A stretch of DNA of 64,000 nucleotides. Origin: FEN-987 sp964598845 (GTDB lineage: Archaea > Thermoproteota > Bathyarchaeia > 40CM-2-53-6). The notes beneath the pieces were generated by a model. The model ran no database searches and was not told the DNA's origin. It was given only the letters and a program-made list of their open reading frames with translations. This document shows positions 43,213-51,990 of the stretch, piece after piece (positions within the stretch are counted from its first letter, which is position 1; every line of letters begins with the position of its first letter). The position numbers and the translations under genes were made by a program. The stretch spans positions 1-64,000 of the forward strand of contig CAZRDM010000009.1 in NCBI GenBank assembly GCA_964598845.1. Direction: 5' to 3'.

Positions 43213-43652
43213 TGAGCTTCCGCCCTCTTGGCACTCTTGAGAATTTCAGCGGTCATCCGATTTAGAAGGCTGATCCCTTCTGCTGTTATCTTCCTGCCTT
43301 TCTTCGCCTCAACTGCCACGAAACCGGCTTTCTGAAGTTGCTGCAATGGTTCTCTAATTGCTGAGCCTCCTGCAGTCCTCGAATGTTCGATATGAGTCCC
43401 TCTTCGCAGGCGACCTCCATACTCAACTTTCAGCCGCGCTATTCCCACCGGACCATGCAAGTACAACTTTCGCAAGAGTGAGGCGCATCTAACATACCAC
43501 CAATCAGGGCTCGACGGAGGACGTTCGCGATGTGAACCCGTCTTGGCGGTCAACGCCCATGTTGGCGGAGCCACTTCACCAACATTCTCCTTCAGAAACT
43601 TGGATAGTCTATCCACGAGCAAGTCTGAAGGAACATCTAGTGGTGTTGGCAT
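43209..43652 (-). CDS. rps19e: Small ribosomal subunit protein S19e
   Basis: A 147-residue S19e with a winged-helix fold: PTPLDVPSDLLVDRLSKFLK, then PDWWYVRCASLLRKLYLHGP and GGRLRRGTHIEHSRTAGGSA. It opens the minus-strand run S19e-PDCD5-L39e-L31e-eIF6. The ~240 bases upstream, before the YhbY-like gene, are free of genes and likely carry the promoter. Confidence 0.95.
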   Translation of the reverse strand: MPTPLDVPSDLLVDRLSKFLKENVGEVAPPTWALTAKTGSHRERPPSSPDWWYVRCASLLRKLYLHGPVGIARLKVEYGGRLRRGTHIEHSRTAGGSAIREPLQQLQKAGFVAVEAKKGRKITAEGISLLNRMTAEILKSAKRAEAH

Positions 43653-43893
43653 CGAACTAGCACCGTGACGGAAACTTCAGGTTACAAACGGAGAGCGCCA
43701 TATAAGTTTAGTTTAGCGCGAGCTCTGGGAACACTAGCAAGAATTGAAGAAGATGCAGTGTCGACAAGCTGATAGAAATGTCCGTGAAGCTGAGGGAAGC
43801 GTGCGTGACCCTGCCATTTTCTAGGTGGTCATTTATTGTGAGAGGTGGGTGGGGGGCTGTATGCGCGTTTTGGCATACTAGAGCCTTGGGGGC

Positions 43894-44169
43894 TCAGTGC
43901 TTCGAGCAGCTAGGCATCTCTCGTTTCTTGTAGAGGGTGAAAGTATGACCAATGACATCGATCAGTATGGAACCCGTTGAGCGGGCAACCCTCTGGGCAA
44001 TATGCGCGGTGTCAGTTTCTGCGAGAGCAGACTTGTGGACCTTCAATTTGACCAGCTCACGCGCCCTGAGTTGGCTTGAGATCTGATCCAGTAACTGAGT
44101 AGAGGTTCCCTCCTTTCCAATCCAGATGGTCGCATCCGCGCTACGTGATCTGAATTGAAGCGCTCTCAG
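43894..44169 (-). CDS. YhbY/CRM-domain RNA-binding protein, with no ATG/GTG/TTG start
   Basis: A frame ending with TGA at 43894-43896 encodes a complete CRM (YhbY-like) domain: ATIWIGKEGTSTQLLDQISS, RARELVKLKVHKSALAETD, then STGSILIDVIGHTFTLYKK. Such proteins bind pre-ribosomal RNA. No ATG, GTG or TTG lies before the domain in this frame. A CTG at 44167-44169 overlaps the rnp4 stop codon (CTGA), mirroring the ATGA couplings in this region, and gives 91 residues. The frame also runs back into rnp4 without a stop (HSEGTTFEKKK), so a start such as ATA there is possible. Confidence 0.7.
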   Translation of the reverse strand: MRALQFRSRSADATIWIGKEGTSTQLLDQISSQLRARELVKLKVHKSALAETDTAHIAQRVARSTGSILIDVIGHTFTLYKKREMPSCSKH

Positions 44170-44504
44170 CTTCTTCTTCTCGAAAGTCGTTCCCTCACTG
44201 TGGGGTATCTCTTCCTCGCTCCACAGTCGAGGCAGGTAATTAACACCGTTGTCCCCAAATCGGACCTAGTTCTGACACGACAGTTCACGCCAGGAACAAG
44301 AAGGCTACCGCATCCCTTGCAGACGAACATCCTATCTTCCCTCGTCAGTCGGACGCCTGCCTTCATGCCGATTCGGCGGGCGAGATCAACGTAACGCCTA
44401 GAGAGAGCCCGATCCTCTCGGAAAACTTTCCTAGCTAGTTTCATCAAAATGTCAATTCGCTCGCGAGCGATGCCTCTCGTGCCTTCGCTTCTTCTCCAGG
44501 ACAA
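44166..44504 (-). CDS. rnp4: Ribonuclease P protein component 4 (Rpp21)
   Basis: A 112-residue Rpp21 homologue, a zinc protein of archaeal RNase P that pairs with Rpp29 to help process tRNA 5' ends. The helical N-terminus (RIDILMKLARKVFREDRALS) is followed by the zinc knuckles FVCKGCGSLLVPG and ITCLDCGARKRYP. Its end overlaps the YhbY-like gene, with which it is often neighbour in archaea. It is divergent from nep1. Confidence 0.92.
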   Translation of the reverse strand: MSWRRSEGTRGIARERIDILMKLARKVFREDRALSRRYVDLARRIGMKAGVRLTREDRMFVCKGCGSLLVPGVNCRVRTRSDLGTTVLITCLDCGARKRYPTVRERLSRRRS

Positions 44505-44590
44505 CGACTCGACCGGCCAGCCTATCGAAGGATAGGTTTGTAACCTTTTTGTGGACTACAAGCAAAGCTCCCATCCAAGAGGGCTACTTC

Positions 44591-45319
44591 ATGACGATAA
44601 CCTTGGTGCTCGCTGAATCTGCACTACAACTGGTTCCTAAGGAAATCCAATCGCATCCTCAAGTAAGGCGATACGCAGAGAGGAGACAGAAGACTTCGGA
44701 AGAGGTTCTTCTTGACAGGGCATTCCATCACGCAGCGATGCAGAGGCTTGCGAGAAGAAGGCGCGGAATAGCTCCAGAGAAAATGGGGCGGCCAGACATC
44801 GTTCATAGCGCCCTGCTTCAAGTTCTTGAGACGCCTCTAAACTGGGAGGGCTATCTCCGAACGTTCATCCACACGCAAAATGATCTGGTTATCTCGGTCA
44901 ACCCTAAGGTACGTTTACCGAAGAATTATCTCCGTTTTGTCGGTTTAATCGAACAACTATTCGCCCAAGAGCAGGTTCCAGTGAGAGGAGAACCGCTACT
45001 CAGCCTAGAGAACATGACATTACATGAGCTGGTACGCAAGCTCAGCCCTGGCAGTGTCCTAGGGTTTAGTACTCTTGGTAGACCTGTGCTCCTCCGCGAT
45101 GTTGCCGACATGACCGCTAAGCTCAAGGATCCCGCGTTCCTTATCGGTGGTTTTCCGAGAGGACACTTCACCGAAGAAACAAGGCGATTGCTAAATGACA
45201 TGTTCAGTGTAGATCGACGCACATTGGATGCATGGGTTGTAGCGGGCCGTTTCGTTTATGACCTCGAATGGTCATTAGGCCTCCCCAAGAAGCGCATAAA
45301 AACTGCCGATTGTGATTGA
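44591..45319 (+). CDS. nep1: Ribosomal RNA pseudouridine methyltransferase Nep1 (Emg1)
   Basis: From the ATG at 44591 this gives 242 residues; the frame extends 42 bases further upstream without conserved sequence. It is a SPOUT-class enzyme that methylates a pseudouridine in small-subunit rRNA during ribosome assembly. Visible segments are TITLVLAESALQLVPKEIQ, the signature RPDIVHSALLQVLETPLN and the knotted SAM-binding end FLIGGFPRGHF. Its TGA overlaps the next gene's possible TTG start. Confidence 0.92.
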   Translation: MTITLVLAESALQLVPKEIQSHPQVRRYAERRQKTSEEVLLDRAFHHAAMQRLARRRRGIAPEKMGRPDIVHSALLQVLETPLNWEGYLRTFIHTQNDLVISVNPKVRLPKNYLRFVGLIEQLFAQEQVPVRGEPLLSLENMTLHELVRKLSPGSVLGFSTLGRPVLLRDVADMTAKLKDPAFLIGGFPRGHFTEETRRLLNDMFSVDRRTLDAWVVAGRFVYDLEWSLGLPKKRIKTADCD

Positions 45320-45699
45320 ACATGAGTAAGGACCTAGAACTTGAGAGATTGAAACGCCAACGGCTCGCTGAGCTACAGAAGAAAATTAACGCGCGGCAGC
45401 AACAGACAGAAGCTCAGGGGAAAGCACTAGAACCCGCCAAGGTCTTGGAGAAGGTATTCGTCGGACGCGCATGGGAAGTCTACCACGCTGCGCGAGAGCA
45501 ATACCCCAGAATCGCTGAGGAGATATTCAGAGAACTGGCGGAACTCGTCCAGAGGGGCCATGTGAAAGGTCGGATTACAGGCGAGCAACTGTATGGATTG
45601 CTTCGAACGATCGGTCTGGACGTTAGACTTGAAACCAAGATTCAGATTCTCGAGCATGGCGAGCTGAGGTCCGTAGCGGATAAGTTTCGAGGCGACTAG
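45316..45699 (+). CDS. Conserved-looking protein with PDCD5-like N-terminal helix, coupled to nep1
   Basis: Up to 127 residues; the ATG at 45322 is an alternative start to the overlapping TTG. The N-terminal helix ELERLKRQRLAELQKKINAR resembles the start of PDCD5. The rest (RAWEVYHAAREQYPRIAEEI, RGHVKGRITGEQLYGLLRTI) is a distinct helical domain not recognised. Its overlap with nep1 suggests a role in ribosome biogenesis or nucleic-acid binding; this is inference. Confidence 0.7.
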   Translation: MNMSKDLELERLKRQRLAELQKKINARQQQTEAQGKALEPAKVLEKVFVGRAWEVYHAAREQYPRIAEEIFRELAELVQRGHVKGRITGEQLYGLLRTIGLDVRLETKIQILEHGELRSVADKFRGD

Positions 45700-46220
45700 G
45701 TAAGAGCGTTTTTAGGTAATCTTTCGGTTTCATGAGGCTGCCCGTCGCCCGGGTCGACGAAAAGTTATCCACATTTCTCCCAACACCACGCTTCGAAACC
45801 TTTCAGGTGCGATGGAGCTGCACTTTCCAATCGTACGTCGAGTATGTATCTTCCCATAGAATCCATAGGAAGACTACAGCTAGGGCATCTGATCCTTCTT
45901 CACCATAGATCAGGGTCGAATAAGAACAAGAGCAACTTTCCGGCTTTGATCGGACGGCGAAGGAGTTGCCCGATTACAGGCATCTCCACAGATACTGTAT
46001 CTTCTGTTCCGGCATCCAAACGAGCCTCAACCGTCAGTTGGAGTGAGAAGCCAATCGCAAAATGTAGAACGATTGCAAGCGTATGTAATGCTTCCGGTGA
46101 GTTGGTGAGACTCTATATTTGATTGAATCACTCCAAAGCAGGTCATAGTACAGTGACGCTCAACGAAGAAGAAGGCGGGGCAATCGCACTTCCTTGTCCA
46201 TCAAGATCAAAATGTGGCTA
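45700..46220. other. Stretch with one protein-like but start-less frame
   Basis: 521 bp between the nep1 operon and feoB. Apart from the minus-strand fragment at 45900-46112, nothing was recognised. Confidence 0.35.
45900..46112 (-). pseudogene. Start-less protein-like fragment
   Basis: A minus-strand frame ending with TGA at 45900-45902 reads LHTLAIVLHFAIGFSLQLTV, then EMPVIGQLLRRPIKAGKLLL and a final FDPDLW. Composition is clearly protein-like. No start codon lies in the open stretch, which is closed upstream by TAG. No family was recognised. It may be the tail of a deleted gene. Confidence 0.3.
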
Positions 46221-48242
46221 TTAGATGAGTTGCAGAAAGGCTAGAGCCCTAAACGCGATGGCGCCTATGACTAGGGCGATTCCTATATCACCTGCCATAA
46301 CAGCGGCTGTACTCTTCCAGCCCAGCTCCCTGCCAAGCACACTCATCGTTGCGACGCATGGAAAGTAGAGCGTTACGACCAGAGCGAACACGAAGAGTTG
46401 AGCGGGTGACATGAACAGTGTGAGGTTTCGCGCGGAGGCGCCGTACTGCATTATCGCGAGTGCGACAAGTAGCTGTAGGGTCAGTTCTTTCCGTAGGATC
46501 CCAAGAACCAGGGCTATGCCTGCGACCGACGGGAGACCAAGAGTCCAGTAGAGCCCAAGTCGAGAAATCTCACTCAAGGTGTTAAGGAATCCCAGCTCAT
46601 AGAGCCCACCGAGTAAGAGGCTTCCGACGGTCACTATGGGAAAAGCCACGAAGACGAACGCTCTGAACCTAAACCAGGTCTTCTTCAGCACCGATCGAAG
46701 TGCGGGAACGCGAAACGGAAAGATCTCCATAACCAAGCCTGAGGAGCCGCCTGGCAGAATTAAGTTCAGGGCCTTTCCAATACCGCCGATGACTGCGAAG
46801 TCGATGAGAAAGACTGTGAGTGCATACTGCCAGCCCACGAGGTAGGCCACCGCACCGAGCACAACGGCAATTCTGGCGCTGCATGGGGTCAGGGTAATCA
46901 AGGTAGAGGCTAGGAGTCGTTCGCGGCGTGTGGACAAGACCCGGGTGGCCATTATGGCTGGAACATTGCACCCCAGTCCCATGATTAATGGGATTATTGA
47001 TCGACCCTGCAAACCTAATCTTCTCATTAAACTGTCGGTTAGATATGCGATATTTCCCAAGTAGCCAGTATCCTCAAGAATAGCGAGAACAACGTAGAAA
47101 GTCAGCACAAAAGGAACACCCACCGAAAGCGCAGCGAGGATACCTGCATCAAACCCCCAAAGTGCTATCCTCGCTAGAATCTCGTTTCGCAGAAGAGAGT
47201 ATGCAAGATGCCACAGAAGTGGCGAGACGACCGACCCCCAGAGTCGACTGATTAGATCGCTCAGAAAGCCTCCGACGAAGAACATGAAACCAAATGTTCC
47301 CATAACAACTGCGAACATGAGCGGTATGGCTGTTGGCGGCCAGACCGCATAGTGCCGCCCGAGCATAGCGGCCTCTTCGCCTAGCTTAATCGGCCTGCTC
47401 ACTTCAGCTGCAATCTGGTGGGCAACTTGGTATCTGGCCCTTGCAAAGACCAACTGCGCGGTATGGTTTTCTTTCAATTCGATGGCTGCGCGAAGCGTCC
47501 GACCAAGCTCAAGGATCTTTCGCCCTCCCGGAGCTTTCTGCAGGGCGCTCTCGATGTCCGCATCACCTTCAATCAGCGGCCAATGGAATCCCATTGGCAA
47601 CGGTATCGAGTCGAGAGCATCTCTTGATTCTTGGACCGCTTCATGCAACCTCTCAAGGGCTTCTGAGTAGGGAATATCAAAATGGGGCTCCGCTCTCGGG
47701 CCTGCACCTCGCTGGGTCGCAACAACGATTATGGCGTCAAGCAGCCGTCTGATGCCTTGGCCTGTAATCGCGACCGTTGGAACTATGGGTACGCCCAGAA
47801 TTTTCTCGAGTCTTTGCTCATCGATCACGATGCCCTTCCGGGCTGCATAGTCGACCATATTCAGCGCAACGACTATGGGAAGCCCAAGTTGGATCAGCTG
47901 AATGACCTGGTACAGGTTTCTTTCAAGATTGGAAGCATCAACGACAACTACAATCGCGTCAAAGTCTTCGAAGAGGAGAGCCCCCTTTGCCACGCGTTGA
48001 TCTTCGGAGACAACATCTAGTCCGTACGTGCCGGGCAGATCTACAAAGCCGATGTGATGTTTTCCGTACCTCAGGGATCCGACATTGAGTTCGAGGGTCT
48101 TGCCAGGGTAGTTTGCGGTGATCGCGGACAGTCCGGTTAAGCGATTGAAAAGAGCACTCTTTCCAACATTCGGGTTCCCAGCGAGCGCCACATGAAAATC
48201 AGCTTGAATCCCGGCTTGGATCGCTAAGTCGCGGCAAGACAA
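46221..48242 (-). CDS. feoB: Ferrous iron transporter FeoB
   Basis: A 673-residue iron transporter with an N-terminal GTPase: G1 ALAGNPNVGKSALFNRLTG, the switch region ANYPGKTLELNVG, G3 DLPGTYGL and G4 ALNMVDYAARKG. About eight to nine membrane helices follow, with two gate motifs (for example GCNVPAIMATR and CVATMSVLGRELGW). It would import Fe(II). A DtxR-type regulator is encoded 19 bases upstream on the same strand, and no separate FeoA gene was seen. Confidence 0.93.
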   Translation of the reverse strand: MSCRDLAIQAGIQADFHVALAGNPNVGKSALFNRLTGLSAITANYPGKTLELNVGSLRYGKHHIGFVDLPGTYGLDVVSEDQRVAKGALLFEDFDAIVVVVDASNLERNLYQVIQLIQLGLPIVVALNMVDYAARKGIVIDEQRLEKILGVPIVPTVAITGQGIRRLLDAIIVVATQRGAGPRAEPHFDIPYSEALERLHEAVQESRDALDSIPLPMGFHWPLIEGDADIESALQKAPGGRKILELGRTLRAAIELKENHTAQLVFARARYQVAHQIAAEVSRPIKLGEEAAMLGRHYAVWPPTAIPLMFAVVMGTFGFMFFVGGFLSDLISRLWGSVVSPLLWHLAYSLLRNEILARIALWGFDAGILAALSVGVPFVLTFYVVLAILEDTGYLGNIAYLTDSLMRRLGLQGRSIIPLIMGLGCNVPAIMATRVLSTRRERLLASTLITLTPCSARIAVVLGAVAYLVGWQYALTVFLIDFAVIGGIGKALNLILPGGSSGLVMEIFPFRVPALRSVLKKTWFRFRAFVFVAFPIVTVGSLLLGGLYELGFLNTLSEISRLGLYWTLGLPSVAGIALVLGILRKELTLQLLVALAIMQYGASARNLTLFMSPAQLFVFALVVTLYFPCVATMSVLGRELGWKSTAAVMAGDIGIALVIGAIAFRALAFLQLI

Positions 48243-48261
48243 ACTTGTCAGATCCGAGAGG

Positions 48262-48924
48262 TCAGGTCTTCTTCACACGAATTGAGGAAGCCACCTGCTT
48301 GCCTAGGGCATAGCGGGAGCCTAAGATGCTAACTATCAAAGGCCCGTCGAAAGGGGCTTTCTCCTCAACGCGGACTGAGGCCCCAGGAACAAGCCCAAGG
48401 GAGGCCAAGTAACGCAGGAGGTCCGTTCTCTCTCCCGCAATGCTAGCGATTATTCCCTCTTGATTCGCCGCAAGTTTGGATAGGGGCTCAAGACCTGCCC
48501 TATCAATTCTACCGGCCGCTGTTGGCACTGGATTCCCATGCGGACAGGTCTTCGGGTTCTTCAGTAGCTTCTCAAGTGCTCCCACCATGTCATCAGTTAT
48601 TGCATGCTCGAGCCGACATGCGATTTGATGGACCTCACTCCACTTCATTCCCAAAACTTCTGTGAGTAGTCGTTCAGCGAGCCTATGTTTTCGTAGAATG
48701 GTCAAAGCGATCCTTTCGCCCTCCGAGGTGAGTTTGACGCCCTTGTAGGCCTCTCGCCGGACAAGCCCTTCTCTCTCAAGACGCGCCAGAGTGTTTGTGA
48801 CCGCGCCCATTGAGACGCCAAGCGACTCAGCGATTACACTGGTTCTTGCAATACGTTCAGCTTCTGTAAGTCGATAGATTGCTTGGATATACATCTCCAT
48901 CGGCTCTGACGATCGCTCTTCCAT
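48262..48924 (-). CDS. DtxR-family metal-dependent repressor with FeoA/SH3-like C-terminus
   Basis: A 220-residue regulator. The winged helix (ARTSVIAESLGVSMGAVTNT, REGLVRREAYKGVKLTSEG) leads to the metal-binding dimerisation domain with HRLAERLLTEVLGMKWSEVH, EHAITDDMVGALE and CPHGNPVPT. The C-terminal SH3-like domain (SLGLVPGASVRVEEKAPFDG) is related to FeoA. It precedes feoB and should repress it when Fe(II) is plentiful. The upstream DNA has short inverted repeats such as CTCG-AAAATG-CGAG near 48947-48960 that could be part of an operator. Confidence 0.9.
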   Translation of the reverse strand: MEERSSEPMEMYIQAIYRLTEAERIARTSVIAESLGVSMGAVTNTLARLEREGLVRREAYKGVKLTSEGERIALTILRKHRLAERLLTEVLGMKWSEVHQIACRLEHAITDDMVGALEKLLKNPKTCPHGNPVPTAAGRIDRAGLEPLSKLAANQEGIIASIAGERTDLLRYLASLGLVPGASVRVEEKAPFDGPLIVSILGSRYALGKQVASSIRVKKT

Positions 48925-49106
48925 GAGGATGTCCTCGCAATCGTACTCGAAAATGCGAGCACTCGTATTTGATTCCTCTCAAATGAGAATATGTACAGAC
49001 ATTATTGGTCGCGTCTCGGGCCGACTCGAAACTCGCTAGTATGACATACAAGACGGTGTGCTATTGCAGAAAATACGGAGTCTTTGCGACCGGACTCCCA
49101 AGCGTT

Positions 49107-50021
49107 CTAGAGCCGGTCTTGGTGCATCTTTGACTTGTAGAAGAAGTAGGTGATTATGAGGAACGTGATGATTGGGGAGACCCATGAAGGAAGGTGAACC
49201 TCGAAACTCTCAAGGATCATTATGAGGCCGAGTGCGAAGACTGAGTACATTGCACCGTTCTTTAGGTACTTATACTTCCTGACATTCTCAATGTTGCTCA
49301 CCGTGAGTTGCCTTACCACTATTGCGCCGATGCCGTTTCCAATCAGTATCAGAGGGACCGAGAAGGTGAACGCGAACGCTCCCAAGACGCCGTCAATCGA
49401 GAACGTTGTGTCTATTACCTCCAGGTAGAGTAGTTTGCTTATGTCGGAGAGATTTGTCGTTCCGTCTAACATTCTCTTCTCCATCTGAGCTGCGTTCTCT
49501 TTGAATCCATGTGTGATGAAGAAGCCTGTTGAACCAACGACTGCGCCAAAGGCCATCATGGGATGCGTGTTAATGGCAAACCAGACCACTGCTGCGAGTA
49601 ATATCGAGACCGCAGCGTAGAACCAGACACCATGCTTCTCTATGAGGGCTTCTCCTTTCAGTCCATAGTGTTTCGGTTCCAGGAAGAGCCAGTAGAAGAA
49701 CAAGAACACCAAGAATGTTCCTCCACCGATTAGTAGAACCGGTGCGGATTCCTCAACGGCTCTTATCACGTTAGGGTCTGAGGTCAACGTTGCCACGACT
49801 ACTTCGAGGAAACCTAGGTTCAAGTTGCTGCTCCAAAGGATCAGAATCGGCAGAAGACCTCTGACTAGGAAAACTGCGATAATGATTCCCCAAAAAAGAA
49901 ACCATCCCCTCGATCTCTCAGACATCGTGGAGAGGACTTCGGAGTTTATGATCGCATTGTCTACGCTGTTCACGACTTCGAAGAGGCTCAGGCCAGCGAT
50001 GACCAAGATGTATTCAAGCAC
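49107..50021 (-). CDS. TerC/DUF475-family integral membrane protein
   Basis: A 304-residue membrane protein with about eight helices. The paired acidic motifs of the family are visible in LFEVVNSVDNAIINSEVLST and EVIDTTFSIDGVLGAFAFTF. TerC-like proteins are thought to export metal ions such as Mn(II), often inserted alongside the Sec system. The DUF475 branch is less studied. It stands alone, downstream of the iron-uptake genes. Confidence 0.85.
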   Translation of the reverse strand: MLEYILVIAGLSLFEVVNSVDNAIINSEVLSTMSERSRGWFLFWGIIIAVFLVRGLLPILILWSSNLNLGFLEVVVATLTSDPNVIRAVEESAPVLLIGGGTFLVFLFFYWLFLEPKHYGLKGEALIEKHGVWFYAAVSILLAAVVWFAINTHPMMAFGAVVGSTGFFITHGFKENAAQMEKRMLDGTTNLSDISKLLYLEVIDTTFSIDGVLGAFAFTFSVPLILIGNGIGAIVVRQLTVSNIENVRKYKYLKNGAMYSVFALGLIMILESFEVHLPSWVSPIITFLIITYFFYKSKMHQDRL

Positions 50022-50583
50022 TAAGAACTAACCCTCGCCTAGGAGGATTTCGAACCGTTCTGAGAAGCGATGCGGCTAGGAGAGGCTTGGATGGAATCAT
50101 CGTCGTTCAGAATAGTCTCCTGCTCATTTGCGACCCGAAGGCCGACCTACGCGACGGCGGTCTCCTCTTAAGACTTCCTACAAGAGCGGTTTCACATTCC
50201 TTGGCGGTGCTCTGCGCAAGGGTTGATTGTGTAGAACTACCTCATCGAGTAGCAATGCTACGAGAACTGGTCAACAAACAGCACTAGAGCGCTTGCATTG
50301 ATGCCAATGGGTTGGGGATGACGGTTTCGACGGAAGAGACCCAGAGTTTCTTGTTTTTGCGAGCAGAATAATCCGTGAAACTTGTCTCTTGCGATCACTA
50401 TCTCCTCAAGACTTCAATGGAAACGATAAGCTCGCTGTTGTGGTTGATTATCCTGGGGGACTCCTTCTGCGATATCGGTGTTTCCGAGTAATGATTTGAG
50501 AGCCAACTTACGAACGTATCCCAAGATGGTCCGAAGAGGCCCAGTAGAAGGGAGGGTGTCTTGACCTACTTGATCTAATGATG
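50022..50583. other. Stretch without a supported gene
   Basis: 562 bp. A plus-strand frame at 50087-50287 is not convincing. No repeats or RNA genes were recognised. Confidence 0.35.
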
Positions 50584-51990
50584 CTAAGTTCTCAATAACG
50601 GCATTATGGAGCAGTGTGTTCCCATTCCGCCCACTTTCTGCATGTAAGCCCCCTTAACACCATAAACTATGCATCCGTGATCCTTCAAAGCCTCTATCGT
50701 TCTGGGATTTTCTTCATAGGCAATGAGAGTTCTCGGTCGCAGAGCGATCATGCAATTGGCGAAGAAACCCTCCTTGAACGCCCTAAAGAGATATTCGAAC
50801 TCGTTCGAATAGTCTTCGGGGTCTCCTCCCACATACACAATCTTATCCGGATCCAAGATGTCGTCGTCCACCAGTGCGTCTATGAAACTCTCTTTTCTGC
50901 CTATGAGTTGGCCTCCTTTGTAGACTTCCACTCTCCCGACTCCCTCAATGAGCGCTACCTTTGATTCCATCAGGTCGCCATAGATGCGCTCTTTCCACCA
51001 TGAGGGAATCTCTTTCCCTGCCTCTCTGTAGCTTCTCACGATCGGGTGCCATTCTTCCAGATCTTTCCTAATGATTTCTATGGCTTTCATCAGGAATTTT
51101 CTGCCGGGGCTTGGATGATCAAACACGTATGGAAAGACTAAGGCCCCATCATCGTCGATCATGACGAACGCGCTATCGAAATGATATGCCCAGTGGAAGG
51201 CATAGGAAGTTGATTGCTCCCATGGATACATAAGAACGGCATATACTCTGAGGTGTGGGAAGGCTCTGGAGACTTCTTGAACGGCCTCTCTGGTCGAGTG
51301 GTAGTTCAATGCCACAGCAACAGAATCCTCGCTGGGAATCGTACAGTCTCCCCCTTCAACGTAGCACCCTTTCCGTTCCATCTCCTCAACAACGAAGTCA
51401 ACACGAACATCAACATTCTCCCGCATAGTGGGATTGTGTAGCATGACGGTCTTGGTTATGCGGTCTTCTAAGCATCTGTTAAAGCGGAACTTATGGCATA
51501 GGAAGAAACCGCTAGGCGTCATCACTCCAAGATCTCTTGTGTTTACGATATCTCTCCCCGCAGGTCTGATGCCAACTTTGAAAGTGCCGTTGTGCTTGAT
51601 GATGGGGCAACGTTGACCGAAGATGTCATTTGCATTAAGACTCTTCCATTCTTCGCCCAAGATTTCTTTCAGCCTTTGCCAGTCTTCTAATGGGCTGTAA
51701 ATCGTTCTCATTACTTTCTCAAATTTCGTTGGATCGCCTTTCGCTGTGTCTAGTGTCTCCTGTAGTAGTTGCTTCAAGTCGAAGAGCTTCGCGGATGTGT
51801 TCTCCCGCATGATGGCGTGGACTTCTCCGAGGTCCCTCATTAGACCCGTTACGTCTTCCTCGTTGTAGTACCCCGAGTAGACGAATGGTGTGTCTGCGCT
51901 TAATGCGTTCAATGCCCACAGGATTTCTGGTCCACCATCATAGATGACCCCAGCCTTCAGCTCGCCAACATCATTTCTCACGTTCCACAT
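50584..51990 (-). CDS. Arginine deiminase-family protein
   Basis: A 468-residue member of the guanidino-modifying superfamily. The catalytic set of arginine deiminase is visible: Glu and Asp in CYVEGGDCTIP, His-x-Asp in WAYHFDSAFVMIDDDG, and the nucleophile Cys in GGMGTHCSIMPLLR near the C-terminus. It would hydrolyse arginine or a similar guanidino compound to the ureido form plus ammonia. The N-terminal ~100 residues differ from bacterial ArcA. No carbamoyltransferase or carbamate kinase gene is nearby, so energy generation by the full pathway is not supported here. Confidence 0.8.
   Translation of the reverse strand: MWNVRNDVGELKAGVIYDGGPEILWALNALSADTPFVYSGYYNEEDVTGLMRDLGEVHAIMRENTSAKLFDLKQLLQETLDTAKGDPTKFEKVMRTIYSPLEDWQRLKEILGEEWKSLNANDIFGQRCPIIKHNGTFKVGIRPAGRDIVNTRDLGVMTPSGFFLCHKFRFNRCLEDRITKTVMLHNPTMRENVDVRVDFVVEEMERKGCYVEGGDCTIPSEDSVAVALNYHSTREAVQEVSRAFPHLRVYAVLMYPWEQSTSYAFHWAYHFDSAFVMIDDDGALVFPYVFDHPSPGRKFLMKAIEIIRKDLEEWHPIVRSYREAGKEIPSWWKERIYGDLMESKVALIEGVGRVEVYKGGQLIGRKESFIDALVDDDILDPDKIVYVGGDPEDYSNEFEYLFRAFKEGFFANCMIALRPRTLIAYEENPRTIEALKDHGCIVYGVKGAYMQKVGGMGTHCSIMPLLRT

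Noticed and set aside
43860..44170. Gap between S19e and rnp4 treated as non-coding
   Set aside because: A complete CRM domain is encoded here, so it was called as a gene despite lacking a normal start.
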